This document shows, in pieces, positions 25,874 to 32,310 of a DNA stretch of 33,667 bases; within the stretch, counting starts at the first letter, position 1, and every line of letters starts with the position of its first letter. The stretch is from positions 1 to 33,667 of the forward strand of contig JAQTMV010000028.1 of NCBI GenBank assembly GCA_028714175.1, given 5' to 3'. A model generated the notes under the pieces. The model searched no databases. It was not told the origin of the DNA and saw only the letters and a program-made list of their open reading frames with translations. The translations under genes and the position numbers were made by a program. Source of the stretch: Methylococcales bacterium (GTDB taxonomy: Bacteria; Pseudomonadota; Gammaproteobacteria; Methylococcales; Methylomonadaceae).

Positions 25874-26917
25874 ATGAGTAAACAGAGAAAAGCAGTAGCA
25901 TTGATTTCCGGGGGGCTGGATTCAATGCTCGCAGCAAAAACAGTGATGGAGCAGGGCGTGCATGTCGAAGGCATTAACTTCTTTACCGGTTTTTGTGTGG
26001 AGGGTCATACGCATGCTATCAGGGATAAAGCTAAAGCCAAGCCCAAGCGTAATAATTCCTTGTGGGTTGCCGAACAGCTGGGGATAAAGCTGCATATTGT
26101 TGATGTTATCGAGGAATATAAAAATGTGCTGATTAATCCCAAGCACGGTTACGGCGCATACATGAATCCTTGTCTGGATTGCAAGATTTTCATGGTGAAT
26201 AAAGCCAGGCAGTGGATAGTGGAAAATGATTTTGACTTTATTATTACCGGCGAGGTCATTGGCCAAAGACCGATGTCGCAACGAAAAGCAACAATGCCGA
26301 TTGTTGCGAAGGAATCCGGCGCTGATGATTTGTTATTACGCCCGTTGTGCGCGAAGAATTTACCGCCGACATTGCCGGAACGCGAAGGCTGGGTCGATAG
26401 AGAAAAACTGCATGATATTACCGGACGCTCACGCAAGCCGCAAATGGCGATGGCAGAGCAATTCGGTTTTGATGACTATGCCCAGCCGGCAGGCGGCTGC
26501 TGCTTTTTAACCGATAAAAATTATTCGGCTAAACTGGTCGATTTATGGCAAGCGCAGGGTAATAAAGACTATGAGCTGGATGATGTGATGCTGTTAAAAG
26601 TTGGCCGCCATATCCGGCCTCAGCCGAATTTTAAATTAATAGTGGCACGTGAAGAAGGCGAAGGGCGTTTTTTGCAGGGCTATAAAAATGAGTTTATCAG
26701 TATGAATTGTTTAAGCCACAGCGGCCCTTTAGTGCTGCTTGACGGTTCGCCTTCTGCGGAGGATTTGTATTTGGCGGCACGAATCACTGCCCGTTTCGGC
26801 CAGGGGCGAGATGCCGAGCAAGTCGATATGAATGTCATGAATAAAGACGGCTCGGAACGAACGCTTCAGGTTAAGCCATTAAAGAAAGAAGAGATTCCCG
26901 AGGAATGGTATGTGTGA
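25874..26917 (+). CDS. PP-loop ATPase, ThiI/MnmA-like, possible tRNA thiolation enzyme
   Basis: The N-terminal half is an adenylating PP-loop domain: ALISGGLDSMLAAK at residues 7-20, as in ThiI, MnmA and related tRNA sulfur transferases. It has a CLDC pair near residue 98 and GEVIGQRPMSQ, then GGCC near residue 212, giving possible Fe-S or persulfide ligands. The C-terminal ~120 residues (LKVGRHIRP..., ARFGQGRDAEQVDM) look like an RNA-binding DUF814-type module. The 347 aa from the ATG at 25874 are preferred over an upstream start at 25781, because AAGAG lies just before this ATG and homologues begin with the PP-loop. The substrate is not known to me. A TusA-like sulfur carrier gene lies 141 bases downstream, which supports a sulfur-transfer role. 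Confidence 0.75.
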   Translation: MSKQRKAVALISGGLDSMLAAKTVMEQGVHVEGINFFTGFCVEGHTHAIRDKAKAKPKRNNSLWVAEQLGIKLHIVDVIEEYKNVLINPKHGYGAYMNPCLDCKIFMVNKARQWIVENDFDFIITGEVIGQRPMSQRKATMPIVAKESGADDLLLRPLCAKNLPPTLPEREGWVDREKLHDITGRSRKPQMAMAEQFGFDDYAQPAGGCCFLTDKNYSAKLVDLWQAQGNKDYELDDVMLLKVGRHIRPQPNFKLIVAREEGEGRFLQGYKNEFISMNCLSHSGPLVLLDGSPSAEDLYLAARITARFGQGRDAEQVDMNVMNKDGSERTLQVKPLKKEEIPEEWYV

Positions 26918-26931
26918 TAAGGCACAAGAGA

Positions 26932-27055
26932 AAAGGCGAAAGGCTAAAGACGCAAAGTTAAATTGGTCGGTCTTTCGTTTTTAACGACGAAATTTACATG
27001 AGGTAAAGGAGTAGGTGCAATCGTTTTAGTCTTTCGCCTTTCGTCCTTAGCCTTT
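26932..27055. repeat. Purine-rich inverted-repeat element between PP-loop gene and tusA
   Basis: AAAGGCGAAAG at 26932-26942 is perfectly complementary to CTTTCGCCTTT at 27031-27041, and AAAGGCTAA at 26939-26947 to TTAGCCTTT at 27047-27055; the two paired blocks occur in the same, not mirrored, order. Between them lies TTTCG/CGAAA with a small loop. The pattern belongs to the same style as the repeat at 10717-10829. It ends just before the tusA start. Confidence 0.65.
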
Positions 27056-27058
27056 AAC

Positions 27059-27295
27059 ATGATTGTAATGAATAAAGAAACCCTAAATGCACGGCGTTTA
27101 CTATGCCCGTTGCCCGTTATACGTACCCAGGATAAGGTTAAACAACTCAAGGTTGGCGACCAGTTGGAGGTTATTTGCACTGATCCCGGCGTCATGCAGG
27201 ATATTCCTGCATGGTGTCGCATTAATGGTCATAAAGTGCTGGAAAAGAAATCCTGCGATCATGACTATATTATTGTGTTGGAAGTGGGCGCTTAA
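27059..27295 (+). CDS. TusA-like sulfur carrier protein
   Basis: Small SirA/TusA fold protein of 78 aa carrying the CPLPVIR motif, whose cysteine holds a persulfide that is passed between sulfurtransferases. TDPGVMQDIPAWC and the C-terminal YIIVLEVGA strand match the family. A second cysteine pair (WCRING, KSCDHD) is present. Start is either ATG at 27059 or ATG at 27068; neither has a clear ribosome binding site. Position behind the PP-loop ATPase suggests it may deliver sulfur to it, though many TusA paralogues have other partners. Confidence 0.85.
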   Translation: MIVMNKETLNARRLLCPLPVIRTQDKVKQLKVGDQLEVICTDPGVMQDIPAWCRINGHKVLEKKSCDHDYIIVLEVGA

Positions 27296-27350
27296 TGACT
27301 GAAATCCTTGATAATGGATTACTTTTTTTAAAAATTTAACGACTTAAGAT

Positions 27351-27425
27351 ACAGAACACGAAGGATACGAAAAACATGAAGTTTTTTACACTATTCTCTT
27401 CGCGCCCTTTGTGTTCTTTGTGGTT
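27351..27425. repeat. Purine-tract inverted repeat upstream of argJ
   Basis: AGAACACGAAGG at 27353-27364 and its near-complement CCCTTTGTGTTCT at 27405-27417 form an imperfect stem (11 of 12 matching). The outer flanks are the low-complexity GAAGGATACGAAAAAC and TTCTTTGTGGTT. Same general style as the repeats at 10717 and 26932. Confidence 0.5.
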
Positions 27426-27442
27426 AATGTAGGAGCTTATTT

Positions 27443-27496
27443 ATGGAAACAAAACTGAACAATAACAGTTTATCGAGAATTAATTTATGGCGGTAG
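27443..27496 (+). CDS. Candidate 17-codon upstream reading frame overlapping the argJ start
   Basis: The best ribosome binding site in the argJ leader, TAGGAG, belongs not to argJ but to an ATG at 27443 that opens a 17-codon frame with product METKLNNNSLSRINLWR. It ends at TAG 27494-27496, overlapping the argJ ATG (27487) by 10 bases. Ribosomes finishing it would stop on the argJ start, so it could control argJ by coupling. Expression is not shown. Confidence 0.4.
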   Translation: METKLNNNSLSRINLWR

Positions 27497-28701
27497 GACA
27501 GTGCGATTTTCCAGACATGCCTGACGTAGCCGGAATAATGATGGGTACAGGCTGTGCGGGAATCAAGCAAACAGTCAAGGATGATATTTTGGTTATTCAA
27601 ATGGCTGAACAATCAACGTGCGCGGCTGTTTTTACCCGAAATGCCTTTTGTGCTGCGCCTGTGCATGTCGCAAAAGCCAATCTGGCCCACAAGCCACGCT
27701 GGTTGTTGATTAACTCTGGCAATGCCAACGCGGGAACTGGCGAGCAGGGAATGCAGGATGCGTTAACGTCCTGTGTTCGTCTTGCGGAACTGGTTAGTGG
27801 CGCGGCCAATCAAGTACTGCCATTTTCCACTGGCGTGATAGGACAACCCTTGCCGGTAGTCAAGATTACAGCGGCTTTACCGGAGGCAATAAAAAATCTG
27901 GCGCCGGATAACTGGGACAAGGCCGCGCGCGCGATTATGACGACGGATACTTTTCCCAAGGGCGTGTCTAAAGTGATAAATATAGCAGGTCAACCTGTCA
28001 CCATTAACGGAATAGCCAAAGGCGCGGGCATGATACAGCCTAATATGGCAACCATGTTGAGCTTTATCGCTACCGATGCAAAAATCAGGCAACCGTTATT
28101 GCAACAATGTTTGACATTAGCGGCTGAACGATCTTTTAACCTTATTACCGTTGACGGTGATACTTCAACGAATGATGCCTGCGTATTAATGGCGAGCGGC
28201 TGTTCAGATGCGCCTGAAATAACCGAAGGTAGTGAGCAATATCAAATTTTTGCTGATGCCATTATCAGTGTTTGTAAACAATTGGCAGAAGCCATCGTCA
28301 GAGACGGCGAAGGTGCAACCAAGTTAATGCGTATCGTAGTCCAAGAGGCATTGCAGATGGAAGAAGCTGTGCGAGTCGGCAAAACTATCGCCCACTCGCC
28401 ATTAGTCAAAACAGCTTTTTTTGCCAGCGACCCGAACTGGGGACGGATTCTTGCCGCCGTAGGACGCTCAGGTATGGAAAATATGGTACTGGAAAACGTG
28501 CAGATTTTTCTAGACGACGTTTGCATCGTCAGAAACGGCGGATGCGCCAATGATTACACCGAAGAAGCAGGGCAACAAGTGATGAACAGGGACGAAATTA
28601 CCGTGACTGTAAAACTGGGGCGTGGTCAAGCTGCCCAGGAGGTTTTAACCTGTGACCTTTCTTATGATTATGTGAAAATTAATGCGGAATACAGGACTTG
28701 A
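27487..28701 (+). CDS. argJ: Bifunctional glutamate N-acetyltransferase/ornithine acetyltransferase ArgJ
   Basis: Recycles the acetyl group in arginine synthesis and, in the bifunctional form, also makes N-acetylglutamate. It begins AVGQCDFPDMPDVAGI, like other proteobacterial ArgJ. TTDTFPK, KGAGMIQPNMATMLSFI (self-cleavage at the Ala-Thr bond, Thr nucleophile), NSITVDGDTSTND-like segment (here NLITVDGDTSTND) and DPNWGRILAAVGRSG are all present in 404 aa. The gene's own ribosome binding site is weak (GAGAATTAATTT), and a short upstream frame overlaps its start. Confidence 0.97.
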   Translation: MAVGQCDFPDMPDVAGIMMGTGCAGIKQTVKDDILVIQMAEQSTCAAVFTRNAFCAAPVHVAKANLAHKPRWLLINSGNANAGTGEQGMQDALTSCVRLAELVSGAANQVLPFSTGVIGQPLPVVKITAALPEAIKNLAPDNWDKAARAIMTTDTFPKGVSKVINIAGQPVTINGIAKGAGMIQPNMATMLSFIATDAKIRQPLLQQCLTLAAERSFNLITVDGDTSTNDACVLMASGCSDAPEITEGSEQYQIFADAIISVCKQLAEAIVRDGEGATKLMRIVVQEALQMEEAVRVGKTIAHSPLVKTAFFASDPNWGRILAAVGRSGMENMVLENVQIFLDDVCIVRNGGCANDYTEEAGQQVMNRDEITVTVKLGRGQAAQEVLTCDLSYDYVKINAEYRT

Positions 28702-28709
28702 AAACAGGT

Positions 28710-28743
28710 GCAAGGTGCAAGGCAAAAGGCAAAAGGCAAAAAA
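28710..28743. repeat. Short AGGCAAA tandem repeat downstream of argJ
   Basis: GGTGCAAGGTGCAAGGC is followed by a 7-bp repeat, AGGCAAA, in three to four copies ending in an A run. Same motif as the core of the 14-bp repeat at 10717, and likewise placed next to a gene end. Confidence 0.6.
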
Positions 28744-28838
28744 GAACCACTTATGGTTTCTATCCTGCAACTTGAAAAAATCAAAGGTGGTGGCAATTCC
28801 TTGTATAAACATCGTAAATCATTGTCGGCCCTTTCGTT

Positions 28839-28858
28839 CCCTCTCCTGCTGGAGAGGG
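28839..28858. repeat. Perfect hairpin CCCTCTCC/GGAGAGGG
   Basis: An 8-bp perfect stem with loop TGCT, followed by GCTAGGAGAGG. The GAGAGGGCTAGG style is a common dispersed intergenic repeat in proteobacteria. There is no T tract. It lies 70 bases before the Nudix-ThiE gene, in a 226-base space that otherwise holds only the purine repeat. Confidence 0.6.
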
Positions 28859-28927
28859 CTAGGAGAGGAGATTTAAGATGAGAATTTTGATATGAAAACG
28901 TTATATCTATCTTGTTTACTCTAAAAT

Positions 28928-29878
28928 ATGAAGCCTCTTCAAGTTGCCGTTGGTGTGGTAAAAAACGCCGAGGGACAAATTTTAATTTCCCTGCGCGATG
29001 ATTCTTTGCACCAAGGCGGCTTGTGGGAATTCCCCGGCGGCAAGGTGGAATCAACGGAAACTGCTGAGCAGGCTTTGGTGCGGGAACTTAAGGAAGAGCT
29101 AAATATTGATGTAATATCGGCAACGCCGCTGATCACCGTAAATCATCAATACCCTGATTTAGCCGTGCAGTTGAATGTGTTTTTAGTGGAACATTTTTCA
29201 GGTGACGCTAAAAGCTGTGAAGGCCAGCCGTTCAAATGGGTCTATACAGCCGAATTGTCAGACCATGCATTCCCGTCCGCCAATCAGTCCATTGTCACCG
29301 CCGCCCGATTGCCACCCTATTATGCAATTCTGGACGATGCCGACGAATCGCTGTTATTGATTAATCTGCAAAAAATACTGGCCCGTGGCATTAAGCTGAT
29401 CCAGCTACGGTTAAAAAAATTGCCCGCCGAGACGATAGAAAAGTTTATTGAACAGGCTTATCCCTTGTGCAAGCAGCAAGGGGCAGTGTTATTAATCAAT
29501 TCTGCCGTTAAAAATGTAGAAGATTTTGCTGTTGATGGCATTCATTTAACCAGCCGGCATTTAATGTCTTTAACCAGGCGACCTGCGAACCAATGTGGAC
29601 CATCGAAACAAGCGCACTGGGTTGCTGCCTCATGCCATAACCTTCAGGAATTACGGCACGCGCAAACAATAGGTGCGGATTTTGCCGTTTTAGCTCCTGT
29701 TTTAGCCACTAAAACACATCCGGAAACAGAGCCATTAGGATGGGAGCAATTCGCCAAACTGGTTTCTCAAGTCAATCTGCCTGTTTATGCCCTGGGAGGT
29801 CTTTCCGAATCCTGTTTGGATAGGATGCGGCAGTCTGGGGGGCAGGGAGTTGCCGCAATCAGGGCTTTTTTGGAGTAA
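28928..29878 (+). CDS. Nudix (MutT-like) hydrolase fused to thiamine-phosphate-synthase-like domain
   Basis: Two domains in 316 aa. Residues 1-130 are a Nudix hydrolase: WEFPGGKVE and the Nudix box G-x5-E-x7-RELKEEL, with Asn in place of the last Gly; MutT removes 8-oxo-dGTP. Residues 135-316 are a ThiE/TenI-like TIM barrel: GIKLIQLRLKKL, LLINSAV, DGIHLTSRHL, SCHNLQELRHAQ, DFAVLAPVLATKTHPE and PVYALGGLSE. The fusion is a recurrent gammaproteobacterial architecture, often annotated as MutT. Whether the barrel still makes thiamine phosphate or acts on another pyrophosphate is not settled. No thi genes are nearby. Confidence 0.92.
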   Translation: MKPLQVAVGVVKNAEGQILISLRDDSLHQGGLWEFPGGKVESTETAEQALVRELKEELNIDVISATPLITVNHQYPDLAVQLNVFLVEHFSGDAKSCEGQPFKWVYTAELSDHAFPSANQSIVTAARLPPYYAILDDADESLLLINLQKILARGIKLIQLRLKKLPAETIEKFIEQAYPLCKQQGAVLLINSAVKNVEDFAVDGIHLTSRHLMSLTRRPANQCGPSKQAHWVAASCHNLQELRHAQTIGADFAVLAPVLATKTHPETEPLGWEQFAKLVSQVNLPVYALGGLSESCLDRMRQSGGQGVAAIRAFLE

Positions 29879-29918
29879 TGAAGGATAGGCTAAGTTGGAC
29901 ATAAATAAAACCTGGTCG

Positions 29919-29962
29919 GTCCACTCCATTGTTCCTATTTAATTTTACTCTGGCCGCAATTT
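29919..29962. repeat. Copy A of a ~44-bp repeat also found before the RAYT gene
   Basis: GTCCACTCCATTGTTC... and TTTAATTTTACTCTG match, at about 30 of 40 positions without gaps, the sequence at 31615-31656 that immediately precedes the REP transposase gene. Here no transposase gene follows. The 239 bases between the Nudix-ThiE gene and hicA also hold a REP-like palindrome at 30024-30052. Confidence 0.5.
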
Positions 29963-30023
29963 TTTAAAAAACCCTCGCCTGGAAAATTCCGAGCAGGGGG
30001 TCAGTTTGGTGTGCTTCGTTGAA

Positions 30024-30052
30024 GGCGGATTGCTAGCGCGAATCTACCCTAC
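30024..30052. repeat. REP-like palindrome GGCGGATT...CCCTAC
   Basis: GGCGGATT and AATCTACC flank GCTAGCGCG; the element ends in CCCTAC (GTAGGG on the other strand), the usual outer end of this family. Two mismatches lie in the arms. Downstream of hicA. Confidence 0.45.
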
Positions 30053-30117
30053 AATTTATCCGACGTACGGTCTTTTGGTGCTGTAAACGTTGGGCAAAAA
30101 AGCCTGCCCCCTTGGCT

Positions 30118-30339
30118 CTATGCGTTAAGCGCATTTATAAAGTCATCAATGGAAACGCCTCCCTGTTTGAGCAAACCAGCTAAAGTACCAGTTTTGATTT
30201 CACGATGATTTGGCACAACACAACCTTGAGACCCTTTGCGTAGGACAATGTGACTACCTCGCTGACGAACGACTGTAAAGCCAAGACGTTGTAAGGCACG
30301 AACAGCCTCACCACCAGAAATAACGGGTAGGCTAGGCAT
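30118..30339 (-). CDS. hicA: HicA family mRNA interferase toxin
   Basis: Small double-stranded-RNA-binding-fold toxin that cleaves mRNA. The family pattern is clear: ISGGEAVRALQRLGF, VVRQRGSHIVLRKG with the catalytic His in GSH, VPNHREIKTGTLAGLLKQGGVSIDDF. From the ATG at 30339 it has 73 aa; a TTG at 30348 adds three. It overlaps the hicB stop codon by 8 bases, so translation is coupled to the antitoxin. Confidence 0.92.
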   Translation of the reverse strand: MPSLPVISGGEAVRALQRLGFTVVRQRGSHIVLRKGSQGCVVPNHREIKTGTLAGLLKQGGVSIDDFINALNA

Positions 30340-30538
30340 GTGCGGCAACCTGGAATGTCGTGAGTAACGAACGTCCAGTGACAGTTAACGGAAATTCTTC
30401 TAAGTAAAGTTCAGTAGCTTCCTGAAGATTTATAAGTGCTTCTTCAACGCTTTCCCCCTGGGTTGTAGTGCCGGTTTCAGGGTTGAAAGCAACATAACCA
30501 CCCTCAATAGCGGGAGTCAATACAGCAGACAGTTCCAT
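30332..30538 (-). CDS. hicB: HicB family antitoxin
   Basis: 68-residue HicB with the partial RNase-H-like fold: LSAVLTPAIEGGYVAFNPETGTTTQGESVEEALINLQEATELYLEE. It neutralises HicA and usually represses the operon. The short C-terminus lacks a clear helix-turn-helix or ribbon-helix-helix domain. AAGGA stands before the ATG. The order antitoxin then toxin, with overlap, is one of the two standard arrangements. Confidence 0.9.
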   Translation of the reverse strand: MELSAVLTPAIEGGYVAFNPETGTTTQGESVEEALINLQEATELYLEEFPLTVTGRSLLTTFQVAAHA

Positions 30539-30650
30539 AATTTTTCCTTCGTTAAGTTTGTGTTGGACGATATCTTATATCTACGCGGTAAGGATTACAC
30601 CTTATTCGTTGCGTTTCGCAGGGATGGGAGCGGGAGAATGATGCAAATTC

Positions 30651-30680
30651 GGGGTAAGACGCTTCGCTTATACACCCTAC
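30651..30680. repeat. REP-like palindrome GTAAGACG...CTTATAC
   Basis: Imperfect inverted repeat around CTTCG, with ACCCTAC at its end, lying between hicB and the PIN toxin gene on the opposite orientation. A GTAGGGTGTATAAGCGAAGCG-type element by form. Confidence 0.45.
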
Positions 30681-30703
30681 GCGCTGTTACCCATCCTGGC
30701 TGG

Positions 30704-31114
30704 TTAAATTTGAGCCAATACATTTACCGCCAACCGTCCAGCAATGGTATGCAAACGTTCGTCATTGGTCCAAAATCCGGCGCAACTGTGGCCTTGGGCG
30801 GTGGCGAGATGCAACGCGTCGGGTGTTTTCAAGCCACGGCGGGCCCGAAGTACGGCGGCACTCCGGTAAATGTCGGCGTTGATTTCCAGGCGGACATAAT
30901 CTTGAAAAAACATTTCATAGCGGTCAATCAAGGCTTGATTGCATTGACGCAACGGCATCACCAGACATTCCAGTTCAACCAGCGGTGAAATGCAAAATCG
31001 CATGTTTGCATTGACTTCAATAGCTTGGCTTATAGCCGATCCGAAACGCGGATGCTCCTCGACAAAGTAAATCACCAAGCACGAATCCAGATAAACCGAT
31101 TCCATCACTCCCAT
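30704..31114 (-). CDS. PIN-domain toxin (VapC-like ribonuclease)
   Basis: PIN nuclease toxin of a type II toxin-antitoxin pair. Acidic active-site residues are in place: Asp in VYLDSCLVIYF near the N-terminus, Glu in LVELECLVMP, Asp in TPDALHLATA and Asp in FWTNDERL. The ATG at 31114 (136 aa) has AGGAAAG six bases upstream and overlaps the antitoxin end by 10 bases; the ATG at 31105 is the alternative (TGATG overlap). The end of this gene and the antitoxin are clearly GC-richer than the surrounding chromosome, which suggests transfer. Confidence 0.88.
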   Translation of the reverse strand: MGVMESVYLDSCLVIYFVEEHPRFGSAISQAIEVNANMRFCISPLVELECLVMPLRQCNQALIDRYEMFFQDYVRLEINADIYRSAAVLRARRGLKTPDALHLATAQGHSCAGFWTNDERLHTIAGRLAVNVLAQI

Positions 31115-31347
31115 GCGTTTCTTTCCTGTTCGATTTGCGCATCGATTTCCTCCGCGCTCCGGCGGCATTCCGGCGGCAGCGGATTGTCCCGAAGGCGTTG
31201 CAAAAGCGCCGCTGCGCTCCCGCGTTCGGGCGCGGTGGGTGTTTCGAGTATGGTCACTAGCACCCGCGATGGCCTGGAGACATGGACAGGCTCCAACAGG
31301 CGCACTTTGCCGGAAGGTTCTAAGATGGCTTCGATGGTTTGTAGCAT
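31105..31347 (-). CDS. Antitoxin partner of the PIN toxin
   Basis: 80-residue protein. The N-terminus MLQTIEAILEPSGKVRLLEPVHVSRPSRVLVTILE is the small beta-rich DUF104/AbrB-like segment seen in VapB-type antitoxins; the C-terminus (AEEIDAQIEQERNAWE) is a charged helix likely to wrap the toxin. GGAGAAAACC precedes the ATG. It directly precedes and overlaps the toxin. Its codons are GC-rich (for example GCGCCGCTGCGC on the complementary strand), unlike the core genes. Confidence 0.85.
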   Translation of the reverse strand: MLQTIEAILEPSGKVRLLEPVHVSRPSRVLVTILETPTAPERGSAAALLQRLRDNPLPPECRRSAEEIDAQIEQERNAWE

Positions 31348-31614
31348 GGTTTTCTCCGTTAAGGAATCGTTGGGGTAACGCTGATTTTACGCAGGTTAGG
31401 GTAATGATAACTTCTGTCTTGAAAGATGCAATTGATTTTCAGTTAATTCTAACTCGGATGCGGTATTCACCCCGTCAGCAAAGTTTCTAATTGGGGGCAA
31501 TGTTTAAACGTTGGGAATGGGTTACAGATCCCGTCCCGTTAGGGCTGCCATTATTGCCAATGAGGTAGCGAAGGAAAACGTTACGGACGGGGGGCGGCTT
31601 GAGAAATTAGATTA

Positions 31615-31656
31615 GTCCACCTCACTGTTCGTTTTAAATTTTACACTGACTACAAT
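31615..31656. repeat. Copy B of the ~44-bp repeat, directly upstream of the RAYT gene
   Basis: GTCCACCTCACTGTTC... and AAATTTTACACTG resemble copy A at 29919-29962. It ends 8 bases before the transposase ATG, so it may be part of a REP-transposase leader. The 316-base gap between the antitoxin gene and this ORF otherwise shows no gene and some GGGATGG/CCCGTCCC-like inverted bits near 31520-31600. Confidence 0.5.
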
Positions 31657-31663
31657 TAATTTC

Positions 31664-32229
31664 ATGCAATATCGTCGTGATTACACAGCAGGTGCCAGCT
31701 ATTTTTTCACAGTGGTTATGCTCCGCCGATTACCATTATTGGGTAGTCGGGAAGCGGTGACAATCTTGCGCGAAGCTATCCGTGCCAAGAAAGCACGCAG
31801 ACCCTTTCAGATTGATGCAATGGTCATATTACCGGATCATATCCACGCCTTATGGACATTGCCAGCCAATGATGCCGATTATTCCATCCGATGGCGCATC
31901 ATAAAACGATTATTTACCCGGCAAATAGAACCTATCAAATGTCCCGCCGTATTAGGCAGCCGTCAACATAAAGGCGAACAAGCGATCTGGCAACGCCGAT
32001 TCCTTTGACACGCTCAGGACAAGTTTGGAAGCATCGTATTCGTTCCGAATGCGATTTTAACCATCACGTCGATTATATTCATTACAATCCTGTCAAGCAT
32101 CGATTGGTAATGTGTCTCGTTGATTGGCAATACAGCAGCATTCATCGTTATATTCAACAAGGCCTATTGACATCAGATTGGGGTGTGGGTGGCGCTGTTA
32201 ATATTCCAGATGCCACCGGATACGAGTAG
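31664..32229 (+). pseudogene. REP-associated tyrosine transposase (RAYT), frameshifted by a 23-bp insertion
   Basis: Y1 HUH transposase of the TnpA-REP family, which moves or processes REP palindromes. The first part (31664-32008) starts MQYRRDYTAGASYFFTVVML and has the HUH motif in LPDHIHALWTLP; it ends early after IWQRRF. The second part continues in another frame from TGG at 32026 (W)KHRIRSECDFNHHVDYIHYNPVKHRLV, with the likely catalytic Tyr in YIHYNP, to TAG 32227-32229. Homologues read IWQRRFWEHRIR without a gap. Removing 32003-32025 (23 bases, CTTTGACACGCTCAGGAC...) restores one frame of about 180 codons. So it is an inactivated gene unless frameshifting occurs. Confidence 0.85.
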
Positions 32230-32240
32230 GTTGATGATAT

Positions 32241-32307
32241 GGACTCCTCTCACACCTTGGTGCTATAAAAGCACCGAGAATTTTTTTACCGGCGTAATAA
32301 GGAGTCC
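32241..32307 (+). promoter_or_regulatory. IS leader: terminator hairpin inside a stem that hides the transposase ribosome binding site
   Basis: GGACTCCT (32241-32248) is perfectly complementary to AGGAGTCC (32300-32307), which contains the AAGGAG ribosome binding site of the transposase. Inside lies an 8-bp hairpin CTTGGTGC/GCACCGAG (32256-32278, loop TATAAAA) followed by AATTTTTTT, a good intrinsic terminator. Together they would stop read-through transcripts and block translation of any that pass, a known strategy of insertion sequences. Confidence 0.65.
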
Positions 32308-32310
32308 GAC

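Noticed and set aside
30560-30988. 142-codon plus-strand frame with a TTG start
   Set aside because: Most of it is antisense to the PIN toxin gene, which has clear family motifs; the frame has no recognisable product and includes the REP-like palindrome.
31664-32229. Programmed frameshift in the RAYT gene
   Set aside because: The two frames are separated by 23 extra bases inside a conserved motif and no slippery heptamer is seen; an insertion explains it better.
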